From positions 148,008,003 through 148,072,002 of the forward strand of contig NC_035441.2 of assembly GCF_002127325.2 (NCBI RefSeq): a stretch of 64,000 bases of DNA. Reading direction: 5' to 3'. This DNA is from Helianthus annuus. Taxonomy: Eukaryota; Streptophyta; Magnoliopsida; Asterales; Asteraceae. Of the stretch, positions 48,155 through 59,100 are shown piece by piece; position 1 is the first letter of the stretch, and each line of letters starts with the position of its first letter. Under the pieces are notes generated by a model. The model saw only the letters and a list, made by a program, of their open reading frames with translations, was not told the DNA's origin and searched no databases. The position numbers and the translations under genes were made by a program.

Positions 48155-48780
48155 CTAACTATGGATATGGTTTGCTGATCCTTGACACTTCTTTAGGTTT
48201 GAAACATGGAAGGTCGGATGGATCCTGCTGAGTTCTTCAGGTAACTCGAACTTGTAAGCGATTATTCCTATCTTCTCGAGGATCTTAAAAGGGCCAACAT
48301 AGCGGGGAGCTAGCTTGTCTTTCTTTCCAAACCGAACAACGCCTTTCCATGGTGGTACCTCCAAAAGTACACGATCACCAACGTTGAATTCAAGGGGTTT
48401 TCGTCGTTTAACAACATAACTCTACTCTTCTGACGACTTCGAGCTGCTAAGAGGTTATTGCGAATTTGAAGAATCTTATTAGTCGTTTCTTGGATCAGTT
48501 CAAGCCATGTAATATGAGCTTCACTGACCTCGTGACAACAAATTGGAGACCGGCACTTGTGACCGTACAAGGCTTCAAATGGAGCTATATTGATACTAGA
48601 ATGGTAGTTGTTGTTGTATGAAAGCTCGATCAGTGGTAGGTGAGTATCCCAGTTCCCTTTGAAATAAATGACACACGAACGTAGTACCGAGGTCAAGTCG
48701 GGTGCCTAACACTGATTGTACGACTTGCCATGTGCGGGAAGTGAAATGTCCATCATGATCGGAAATAATACTCAAAGGTA
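48155..48780 (-). pseudogene. Tekay/Del-like integrase C-terminal relic
   Basis: Minus strand, two frames: 48696-48310 has [27 protein letters not shown] sequence ending in a KCRSP motif, the end of the integrase core. 48364-48155 has [17 protein letters not shown] and [13 protein letters not shown], the segment before the chromodomain in chromoviruses. A frameshift separates them and a deletion removed part of the core just upstream. Sequence after LKKC is unrelated. Confidence 0.75.
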
Positions 48781-48959
48781 CACCGTGTCAGCTTACAATT
48801 TCATCAATATAGATACGAGAAAGCTTCTCATTCTTGTAGTCTTTGCGAATAAGGATGAAGTGAACAAAATTAGTAAGATGTTCAATATGATTTCTTTCAA
48901 ATATAAGAATTTTCATTCTTTGGTAAACGGGTGTTTTTTTCATGCCTTCAAGGAATGGA

Positions 48960-49055
48960 AAGACATCTACAATTATTATTATTGTTATTATTATTATTAT
49001 TATTATTTTACTATTAATATCTTTATTATTATGATTATTATTATTATTATTGAAA
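48960..49055 (+). repeat. (TTA)n-rich microsatellite
   Basis: Imperfect att/tta runs. Confidence 0.85.
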
Positions 49056-50100
49056 CAATTATATTTTTGTCGTTTTTATTAATTGTATTTCATTACTCAT
49101 CTTTTTTGCCTATAAAAACTGTACAAATTAATGATTCATCATATTCACATAACCAAACATCACAATGGAATGAAATGATCCATTTCAATTTCTTGTTCAC
49201 TAGGTTAGTTACCCGTGTGATACACGGGGTGAACTAATATATTTTGTAAATAGATATTTTTGATAAAATTATATGGAACCTTGAATAAAAATATACAAAA
49301 ATGTTATTAGAACTAATACACTCGTTATATGCATACTTTCAATACATAAGTCACAACTGTGTGATGCGGTGCAAAGAGACAGCTTAATGGTTCATCTTAT
49401 GCCACTGGGACGACACAAGACGAAACTTTATAAAAAACTTACATATTAAAGTAATGAGAAAGTGAATTTACTATTATAACCCGCGTACATGGGCAAGTTA
49501 ATGTCGAAATCGATACACATTTTATCGAGGAAAAAGTTCACATCGGTGACATTCGAATTGCAAATGTTCCACACATTTTGCCGAATTCATTTGTTGTTTT
49601 TGCATTAAAGTTTCTTATAAATCATCCAAAATCATCCATTTTAAATTTGTCGTCTAATACGCAATATAAACCAACAACCACTGAAACAATAATTTGCAAA
49701 ATTTAATATGTTAAACTCACAATATATGTGAACCTTAACTGGCAATTAACTTTTGGTTTGTGTGCTCTTTATATACAAAACTCAAAAACTTTGCACATGT
49801 ATTACTTTAGCTAGAATCAATAATAATCTCATATAGATATCCAGAATTATTCCCATCCATATTTGAACCTAAAATGATGAAAGAATACTGATTTATTGCA
49901 AGAATAACAAATATAAGGTGAAGCTGTGAAAACTATTTTCTAGTCCTTTATTTTTTGGACAAGGAACTGGGAAAGTACAATAGAAAAAAAAACAGAAAAA
50001 CGCACAAACCCGAAGATCTGATTACAATAATTCGACTACATCAAAGACAAACTCACTTTTCCCATGACATAGTGGGAACCTTAGCCCATTTCGACACCCA

Positions 50101-50371
50101 AATAAAAATGTGTTCCTTGATTAGCTCCACTATTCTTGAGACGAATGTTACTTTTCCTTCAAAAATCTTCAAGTTCCTTGCTAGATATGCGCCAAATTGT
50201 AGCCAACGCTATAGTATGAACTATTTTTATCCGGTTAAATAAAAATGTGTTCCTTGATTAGCTCCACTATTCTTGAGACGAATGTTACTTTTCCTTCAAA
50301 AATCTTCAAGTTCCTTGCTAGATATGCGCCAAATTGTAGCCAACGCTATAGTATGAACTATTTTTATCCGG
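50101..50371 (+). repeat. Tandem duplication, 137 bp unit
   Basis: Aataaaaatgtgttccttga begins at 50101 and 50238; the two units look identical and end in tatttttatccggt. Confidence 0.92.
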
Positions 50372-50399
50372 TTTTTTTGCTCCAGGGCTAGCAGCGAAT

Positions 50400-50706
50400 G
50401 CATCCACCATGTGCTCCATATTATTGCAATGGGAAGGAATAGGAACCCTCACCCAAGCAAATATGTTCCACCAAATGCTTCTGGCAATCGAGCAATTAAC
50501 AAATATATGTGTTGGAGACTCTTCACCAATGCCACAAAGTCGCGCAATTCAGATCCAGGACGGCATGATTTAGATGGTATGCTACCCGAAAAAGCTCTCC
50601 ATGCCAAGTAGTTGGCTTTGGGAATTGCCCACAAGTTCCAAAGGAACTTTGGTTCTTCGTTTGCGTTCGAGCTCGCGGCACCTAACTCCATTCTTACAGC
50701 TTTCAC
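50400..50706 (-). pseudogene. LINE zinc-binding (zf-RVT) relic
   Basis: Minus-strand peptide with KFLWNLWAIPKANYLAWRAF and SIPSK, the W..P.K..YLAWRA...RIPTK core of the zf-RVT domain. The Cys-His part follows in broken form (ARLPEAFGG..). It probably belongs to the end of a LINE ORF2 and sits inside Helitron 2. Confidence 0.65.
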
Positions 50707-50914
50707 TAAGTAACCTGTTTCATAGAAATCCTAAAATTTAACCAACCAAACTCAAAACGTTATAGTTTTGTTACAAAAAACAGTCAACCGTGTCAATAAT
50801 TTAATATGCAAGCAACTAAGTTGCACGTAAAAAGTAGATTTCAACCAATAAGACCACCTCAAGCATCAAAATAATCATATTTGCAAAAAAAAAAAAAAAA
50901 AAAAACGCAAATTA

Positions 50915-51047
50915 TTGTATTTTTTATAAGATATATAATTTTATACTTGTTTTTTTAATCCGCCTCAGGCTTACGCCTCAGTCGCCTCGTGAGGCGAGGG
51001 GAAAACGCCTCGAGGCTCAATTTGGTTCTTTTAAACCTTGGTTGACA
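50915..51047. repeat. Fragment of the GAGGCG-type MITE
   Basis: Cgcctcgtgaggcgagggga and the end ttttaaaccttgg match the right half of the element at 58705-59047. Confidence 0.65.
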
Positions 51048-52029
51048 TAACTATACACAACTAAATAGGGATGTTCAAACAACCGGGTTAGGAGTAGTAT
51101 GATTGGTCGAATCTGATGTCAACTGCTCGAGAAGTGACTTTTTTTACAGATTCATGAATCAAAAGTAGCTTTAAAAACTATCTTGCCGTAAAATGTATTA
51201 TCATAGTTGATGTTCTAATTCGGATTTTTCAGTCTCACTTGATAAGTTAAAAGAAACGCACATCCAAACACCCCATTTAGCACATGATTATTTGATTGTG
51301 ATTCCAATTCTTCAAGTCCCAATAATAACATTGCTAATGTCTAATACACATCCAACCCCCTAGATCCGTAGTTTTTTTTCCTGGATAAATGTATGTTTAT
51401 ACAATGGTCTATTACTTTTAAGAACCTAATGGCCAGAAAGAACAGTAATAACTTAAAACATTGTTTGGAAGCATTTATTGGCAAAAAATTACAAAATGAG
51501 TATATGTATTATGTTAAGTAAGCATGTAAATACTGTACAGCTGAACTTGAGCTTGCAGAGTTGATCATATTATAATATATGTATATTAGATGACAAGATT
51601 TTTTATAGGTGGAAATATTATTAGGTTGGGCATAACGATTAAGGATTTAAGTGGTCAAAGTTGGTAAATTTAATAACAATTCTCGGATCCTTTAGAATCG
51701 TAGCAATAACTACAGATGGTAGGAACATTGGTGAACTAAGTAAATATTGTTTTTTTAAGCTTTAGTTTTGTGCCAATTATAATGTGTATGATTTTGATCC
51801 TATCATAATCTTTAAATGCTGTTAAAATAGAAATTAATTTGAGGCTACTTTGGTGGGTATTTGTAGTGTATAGTGTAATAGATAATCATTTACCTCCAAC
51901 AGAACCCCCAAACCCTAGCGAACATCAAAACCCATTGGGAAAACACATAATCAAGAACTAAATTCAACAAAATCAATCCAAACAATAATTGTATACACAC
52001 GAATAACATATAACAGAAGAGGAGTATAC

Positions 52030-52277
52030 CTTGAGATGGAAAAGGTGAGAAGTAATTAAGCCACGGAGGAACCAGAGTGTTGAATTAGGGCAAAACTGCA
52101 GAGACCACAAACTTTAGATTAAACACATGTAATGCCTTACATTTAATCTCGAATACAATTAACATGAGTTTTAGCACTTACCCCAAATTTGGCTAAACGA
52201 TGAACAGATCTGCGTTTGGATCGGTCACGAGACGAACCATGGAATCTTTGGAGAACAGATCTGCGACTGTAGATCAT
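52030..52277 (-). pseudogene. Captured two-exon gene piece, copy A
   Basis: Minus strand. Exon 1 52277-52182, 32 codons starting MIYSRRSVLQRFHGSSRDRS, donor GGG|GTAAGT. Intron 52181-52096 with acceptor CTCTGCAG. Exon 2 52095-52030, 22 codons (FCPNSTLWFLRGLITSHLFH), donor AAG|GTATAC. Both exons are open and in phase, with a plant-like leader upstream. The Arg/Ser-rich start could be an organelle presequence, but the gene is not recognised. Further exons are absent. Confidence 0.5.
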
Positions 52278-52786
52278 TCTCTGTAATATCTATTATCTGC
52301 GTTTGACGGCGACTGAAGGTAGGAGAAGGTTTGGCGTTCGGGAGGATTTTGTATATCTTCTCTGAATCTTCTCTCAATCAGAAATAAAACCTAGTTAGAA
52401 TGAGGAGAGAAACACAAGATGGCACGTGTTAAAAAATCCTAGGTGGCAACATTGGGTTTAATTTTAAGAGAAAAACTTAAAAGGGTGGGCTAAAACAATG
52501 CCAAGTGTACAATCATTTTTATTTATAAGTATAGAGATAATGTGTATGATTTTGATCCTATCATAATCTTTAAATGCTGTTAAAATATAAATTAATTTGA
52601 GGCTACTTTGGTGGGTATTTGTAGTGTATAGTGTAATAGATAATCATTTACCTCCAACAGAACCCCAAACCCTAACGAACATCAAAACCCATTGGGAAAA
52701 CACATAATCAAGAACTAAATTCAACAAAATAAATCCAAACAATAATTGTATACACACGAATAACATATAACAGAAGAGGAGTATAC

Positions 52787-53034
52787 CTTGAGATGGAAAA
52801 GGTGAGAAGTAATTAAGCCATGGAGGAACCAGAGTGTTGAATTAGGGCAAAACTGCAGAGACCACAAACTTTAGATTAAATACATGTAATGCCTTACATT
52901 TAATCTCGAATACAATTAACATGAGTTTTAGCACTTACTCCAAATTTGGCTAAACGATGAACAGATCTGCGTTTGGATCGGTCACGAGACGAACCATGGA
53001 ATCTTTGGAGAACAGATCTGCGACTGTAGATCAT
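52787..53034 (-). pseudogene. Captured two-exon gene piece, copy B
   Basis: Same structure as copy A, 757 bases to the right, with the same exon and intron lengths. Exon 1 ends GGA|GTAAGT (silent change). Open reading frame kept. Confidence 0.5.
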
Positions 53035-53471
53035 TCTCTGTAATATCTATTATCTGCGTTTGACGGCGACTGAAGGTAGGAGAAGGTTTGGCGTTCGGGA
53101 GGATTTTGTATATCTTCTCTGAATCTTCTCTTAATCAGAAATAAAACCTAGTTAGAATGAGGAGAGAAACACAAGATGACACGTGTTAAAAAAATCCTAG
53201 GTGGCAGCATTGGGTTTAATTTTAAGAGAAAAACTTAAAAGGGTGGGCTAAAACAATGCCAAGTGTACAATCATTTTTATTTATAAGTATAGAGATGGGT
53301 ATTTGTAGTGTATAGTGTAATAGATAATCATTTACCTCCAACAGAACCCCCAAACCCTAGCGAACATCAAAACCCATTGGGAAAACACATAATCAAGAAC
53401 TAAATTCAACAAAATCAATCCAAACAATAATTGTATACACACGAATAACATATAACAGAAGAGGAGTATAC

Positions 53472-53719
53472 CTTGAGATGGAAAAGGTGAGAAGTAATTA
53501 AGCCATGGAGGAACCAGAGTGTTGAATTAGGGCAAAACTGCAGAGACCACAAACTTTAGATTAAACACATGTAATGCCTTACATTTAATCTCGAATACAA
53601 TTAACATGAGTTTTAGCACTTACCCCAAATTTGGCTAAACGATGAACAGATCTGCGTTTGGATCGGTCACGAGACGAACCATGGAATCTTTGGAGAACAG
53701 ATCTGCGACTGTAGGTCAT
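53472..53719 (-). pseudogene. Captured two-exon gene piece, copy C
   Basis: Same lengths and splice sites as A and B. Second codon is ACC (Thr) instead of ATC (Ile), so it starts MTYSRRS. Confidence 0.5.
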
Positions 53720-53980
53720 TCTCTGTAATATCTATTATCTGCGTTTGACGGCGACTGAAGGTAGGAGAAGGTTTGGCGTTCGGGAGGATTTTGTATATCT
53801 TCTCTGAATCTTCTCTCAATTAGAAATAAAACCTAGTTAGAATGAGGAGAGAAACACAAGATGACACGTGTTAAAAAATCCTAGGTGACAGCATTAGGTT
53901 TAATTTGAAGAGAAAAACTTAAAAGGGTGGGTTAAAACAATGCCAAGTGTACAATCATTTTTATTTATAAGTATAGAGAT

Positions 53981-54592
53981 TCCATTACCTCATATGAAAT
54001 AGAACCTTAGAATTCTAATCAATGGAGCTTTCGAAAAGCAGATTTGGAGAAATGGAGGTAACATTTGGAAAACTTTGGAGTTCTATAAATAACAAATAGA
54101 TGACATTATTTATTTGAAGAATCCAAAAGCAACGAAAGTGATTGGTAGAAGACAAAATTTACGAATAATAAATGACTTGACTTGTAAATGGAGTTAATTA
54201 AAAAAACTTTGACTAGGAATAATAGCAAAAGTTTGATACTCACAAATTTGAAAAGTTTGTAGTTTGTTATCAAAGTCCATGCTTATTAATTTTTTTTTAA
54301 AGTTACATGTTTGTTACACTGGGTACCTACCTATATGTTTAAAGTAATTGTACAGTATCTTAATTGTTAAAAAACATAAAGACTGAAAATAATATAATGG
54401 TTAAGTGTGTTAGATAACACGTTAAAGTATTTCCACAAAAGTGCAGGGCATGATAAGGTGACTTGGTAAATACAATACTTTAAATTGGCATTTTTAGTTA
54501 CAAGTATTTACAAAGGGATATTGTAGGGTATGTTTTGTATGATGATACGAAAATGAAGAATACAAATGATACTAAAGTGATGTTTGGTTTTA
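53981..54592. other. Spacer, no gene seen
   Basis: A/T-rich. The last 50 bases (gatacgaaaatgaagaatac..) recur at 55036-55090, on the other side of the MITE. Confidence 0.4.
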
Positions 54593-55019
54593 GAGTAAAC
54601 TCCCAAAATGGTTCTTGAGGTTTGGTCACTATTGTTACTTTAGTTCAAAACTCAAAACTTTTGAATTTGGGTCCATGTGGTTTCAATTTTGTTGACATTT
54701 TCATCAAAAACCAAAATCTTGTCAGATTTTTCAGTTAATATCTAATTTTTTGTCTTTTTTCTCTCTTTTAATGAAGGGTAAAATGGTTAGAATTTTTTAA
54801 TTTGTTAAATAAAACTTTAAAAGATCATTTTGCCATTCATTAAAATGGAGGAAAAAAACAAAACAGTTGGATGCTAACTGAAAAATCTGGCCAGATTTTG
54901 ACTTTAGATGAAAATAGCAACAAAATTAAAACCACAGGGACCCAAATTCAAAAGGTTTGAGTTTTGGACTAAAGTGGTAAAAGTGATCAAACCTCATGGA
55001 CCATTTTGACAGTTTGCTC
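54593..55019. mobile_element. Mutator-type MITE, perfect 9-bp target duplication
   Basis: Inverted ends GAGTAAACTCCCAAAATGG / GAGCAAACTGTCAAAATGG continue as an imperfect long hairpin. Target duplication TTGGTTTTA at 54584-54592 and 55020-55028. 427 bp, non-coding. Confidence 0.88.
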
Positions 55020-55101
55020 TTGGTTTTATATATGAGATTTACGAAAATGAAGAATACAAATGATACCAAAGTGATGTTTGATTTTAAAGTATGAGGTTAG
55101 G

Positions 55102-55412
55102 GATTCTGCCAATGAGCTAGTGGTGGAGTGGAAAGGGAGAGACCTGATGTTCCAAGTAACATAGGTTCAATTCCTGCCCCAACATTTAATTTCTTCGGTA
55201 CCTGGTGATGATGAGAGACTAGGCGAGTAGGCGGTGATCGCTAGTTCGATACTTGAACTGAGCGGGTTTTACCTCACCGCATTGTCGTGCCTTCGGGCGA
55301 GTGTTCACAGGCTTCGGCCCTAGGTAGGGGTTTTTCCCGGTTCGGAAGACGAATGTATCCCGATATGATGAATTTCGCCAGTAACCCATTTAAATGATTC
55401 GTTAGCGGTTCA
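55102..55412 (+). mobile_element. SINE-like element (plus strand)
   Basis: Box A-like GAGCTAGTGGTGGAGTGG (55114-55131) and box B GGTTCAATTCC (55164-55174), 33 bases apart as in tRNA-derived SINEs, followed by a GC-richer body to about 55412. No clear tail or target duplication was found, so the ends are approximate. Confidence 0.6.
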
Positions 55413-55977
55413 AAAAATCTATTAAAATTGATATCTTAATTGTGCTTACACCTCCACCCCTTCCTAGAAATATTTATTGTTTTCAATTTATGAATGCTGG
55501 TATGCAATTATATTGGAATTTAATTTTGTCATAAATATTATTTCTTACATTATAAACTCACAATTGTTTTTTCTATAAAAAAAAAACGCAATTGTTTTTA
55601 TATTAAAATCGTGTCATGTTTTGCATAATGAGTATTCCATCGGATCATGCTTCTCGTGTAACACCATAAACAACTATACATAATAAAATTCGATACTCTA
55701 CAAGTAGATAACCATATATCCAATATAATTTTATAACCCCGTACAAGACTCATGTTACCAAAACTCCTATCGTAACCTACCCACCCTATCCAGAACAACC
55801 GAAACCTACACATAAATTGGAGATAGAGCAAAAACACAACAAAAAAGAAAATTCAAAATCGAATAGTATCTAAAATTCATTCACAATTCCGCTCAAACAT
55901 TTTCCTCTTTTAAACCAAAAAATTCAAGCCCATCGAATCCCGCAGACTCGGCCGTTGCCGTAATTAAATAACACTCT
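55413..55977. other. Upstream region of CLF
   Basis: A/T-rich, no gene. The proximal 60 bases hold CLF promoter-like sequence (cgcagactcggccgttgccg). Confidence 0.45.
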
Positions 55978-55987
55978 TTATATAAAA
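55978..55987 (+). promoter_or_regulatory. TATA box of CLF
   Basis: Ttatataaaa lies 124-133 bases before the CLF start codon. A telo-box-like cctagggttt follows at about 56021-56030, in the presumed leader. Confidence 0.5.
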
Positions 55988-56046
55988 TTGACGCCGCTCT
56001 TCCCCAAAAAGTCGCAACAACCTAGGGTTTCAAACCCCAAATTCGC

Positions 56047-56110
56047 ATGATTCCGATCGCATAGTCGCCGGTTTATGCTCTTCAACACCGTACACTCTCA
56101 CCGGCGGTAA
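56047..56110 (+). promoter_or_regulatory. Two uORFs in the CLF leader
   Basis: ATG 56047 gives MIPIA and stops at 56064. ATG 56075 gives 11 codons (MLFNTVHSHRR) and stops with TAA at 56108-56110, the base before the CLF ATG. Both should be in the transcript if it starts about 30 bases after the TATA box. Confidence 0.5.
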
Positions 56111-59100
56111 ATGTCGCTGCCGAAGGTCTCTCATCCGTCCTCCACCGTTGCCGCCCGATCGGAATCTGCAGATGTATCTACGGTACTGTGATTTGAATTA
56201 ATGCTTGTTGTGCTATTCATTTATTTGCTTATGTTTTGTTTTGTTTTGGAAAAGTGTTTTTTGTTAGGTGATAGATGGAATAGTATTGTGGTTTTCCAGC
56301 TATTATTATCTGTTATTTTATGCTATGTTTAATTGCTTAATTCGATCTACTAACTATTGCTACATAAAATTTTAGCAATATTTTGCGGTGAACTGTGCAA
56401 TGCTGTTGCTATGTAATGAATTTTATCTGGAATGTTGTGATGCGATGAATGATAGGAATCGAAGTAGGCAACGGATAGGTAGTTTGGAATTCGATTGAGA
56501 TGGTAGTTAAAGGATAGGTTTATGGCTTGTTTGTGATACAGATACACCACACAAACAAACGATAGGGCGACGATATCCAACCGGAGATACATCTAGAGTT
56601 CTAGACCACCCAACGTGCCATAGTTGAGCTGACATAGACATAGACATTTAAATTGAACTCATAATCCAATGAGATAAGTTAACACACATATTTTTCATTG
56701 TAAAACTCTCTGCATTTCTTGTAAAGCTAAAAGGATTGATTAGGAGATACAAGACCACAATGGCATATTCCCACATACATAAATACAACTGCCACAACTA
56801 GGAGTTATTGACTTACACGCTACAAAATAAACAACTACAATTAAAATACTAAAATCATGGTGGAATAAACCTAGGCGTGGTAGTGTAAGAAAAAAACTAG
56901 AAAATTAAACTATAAAATAACGTGGGTACTCTTCCATGGCATGCATGGATTACGGGTCTTCGGTGACGTGCATGCTTTGGTTCCCTTAAATAAAAAGAAT
57001 CGTATCCACCGGATCTACGTCACTGGAGGTTGATTCTTACGGGGTTTGATGTGATGCTATTGTATGGAATTTTGGTTCATGTTATGCTACACACAGTTTA
57101 TAGGTTCTAGATTTGTCAATGTATCTCTATTAGTTTTACTTGCATTCTTTCTGTCTTTTTGAATACTATTTGCCATGAACATTAAGTAATGACCACAATT
57201 TCCATTTGTTTGCAAAGTGCTATAATTTATTTAGAACTGGAAAGGGAAAGCCGAAAGCGAATAACGACAACAATAGATTTCTACGCGATGAGTCTATATA
57301 AATATGAGTTGGTGTCATGCACTTAAGAGGATTTTAAGAGGTTCTATTCACTTCATCTACCCGCATCTATATATAACTAGAGCTTCTAAGCAAAGAAAAA
57401 TGTTACAGTGCAACCATAGTTTCGTACAAAAAAAGCCTCAACATAGTTGCGTGGAGTGAACTTGCTTTTGCTATACAAAGGACACATTCATGCATTGGAT
57501 TTTTTCTTGGCAAATACCTAATGAAGTCATTGAAATTCTATAAGATAAATGCATGCTTATTTATACCTGATTTTTATGAACGATACTTTAGTTCATTTGA
57601 GTATTTATTTTATATTGATATTTTTCCGTATGAAGCATATGTTATTATGAGGACGTTAGTAGTTAGAAGCATCATAAAAGTTGTTTTAGGCTAATGGTAA
57701 AGATATGGACCTACAACAAATGCCCCCAGGGGTGGCGGTGGGAGTTTAGTTCAAAAGGGTACTTCATTGACCATCACACATTCTAGATGTCCAACAATAG
57801 TGGTTTTGGGAGTGTTTGTTGTGTGATTCTTGAAGGAGAAATAAAAGAACCTAAGTGAATGGTCAAGTATAGTTATGTAGTTAATATCCCGATATATCAA
57901 CCGATATATCAGTGATATATCGGTTATCGGTCCCCTGCCGAGATAGCAGTACAAAATATTGGTCAGAATATCGGTACCGATAATATCAGCAATATTGTCC
58001 GATATTTGACCGATATAGGACCAGTATTTGATTGGTAAATCACCGATTTTCTTGATTTCTTCTTATTTCTACCGTTCATTTTTCTTCTTATTGCTGCTAT
58101 TAGCGTTTTAAGTCTTAATTGTTAGTTGTTACTGTTAAATGTTAGTATTTTAAGTCTTAGTCAGTTCTTACTTGTTACAATTGTTAGTGTTAAAGTGCTA
58201 TATATATAAATTTAGCATGATATTAAAATTACCGATATCCCACCGCGATAACCAATATCTTAAATATCAGTCCTTGACCGATATCCGATATTTTACTGCA
58301 TTAACTACTTAGAAGTATACATAGAAGAGAAAGGCAACACTTCTAAAAGAGAGTCGCAAGTTTTGAGAAATTACTTTAAAAATATTTATACATCATAGTA
58401 CACTCTAAAAGTGTAAACACCGAACAAACATACCAGGTAAAATCCCACTCATAGCAAAGTTATCTGTAGTGTCTGGGGAGGGTGGGATGATGGTAAATAT
58501 TTCTTTAATCCCAAATTCTCGGGGATAGAGATGCTGCACCCTTAGAGACCCCTTGCTCCAAAACCTTTATTTTTACGTGCACAATATAATAATCGAGATA
58601 ACATGGATGTGGTGGAGGGAAATAAAGCAACAACCATACAAAAAGTACGAATAATGAATAATGATAGTAGTAGGTTACTGCTATCATAAGATGGTGAGTA
58701 TAACCCATGGTTTAAAAAACGGGTGAGGTTTGCGCCTCGAGGCGCCCAAAAAACGAGTTTGAGGCGGCGCCTCATGGGGTTATTTTGTACGTGCGCCTCA
58801 TAGGGCTGAGGCGCTAAGAAAAGTTGTGCCTCAGGGGATTTTTTGATTTTTTGTGTCAATTTCAAACATTTCGTGTCTTTTTTATGTTTTTGATGAATCT
58901 GATTATGAATTTAGTTAATATTTTATTTTTTATAATATGTATGATTTTATATTTATATTTTAATTCCATCTCGGTTCGCCTCGAGGCGTATGCCTCGTAA
59001 GGCGAAGGGAAAATGCCTTGAGGCACGTTTCCGTACTTGTAATCCTTGAGTATAACTATAGTAGCAACAAATAGAAAGTCAAAAAGACAAGCAAAAAGTC

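Larger units (their letters stand above)
49200..53979 (-). mobile_element. Non-autonomous Helitron 2 with captured gene pieces
   Basis: Minus strand: starts TCTCTATACTTATAAATAAA at 53979 after host A. It ends CTAG at 49203-49200 before host T, with a perfect 7-bp hairpin (CCCGTGT/ACACGGG, 3-base loop, 49212-49228) nine bases inside. No Rep/helicase is seen. It holds a LINE fragment, a GAGGCG-type MITE piece and a three-fold tandem copy of its 5' part with two exons of an unknown gene. Confidence 0.82.
51781..53980 (-). repeat. Three tandem copies (758-bp unit) of the Helitron 2 5' region
   Basis: Units 51781-52538, 52539-53296 and 53297-53980; the last lacks the first 75 bases. By eye they are about 97-99% alike. 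Each ends (plus sense) in tttataagtatagagat, the Helitron 5' terminus, so the repeat joint is exactly the element end. Confidence 0.93.

Noticed and set aside
48716..49237. 173-codon plus-strand frame
   Set aside because: Made mostly of the (TTA)n microsatellite and antisense of a retroelement relic.
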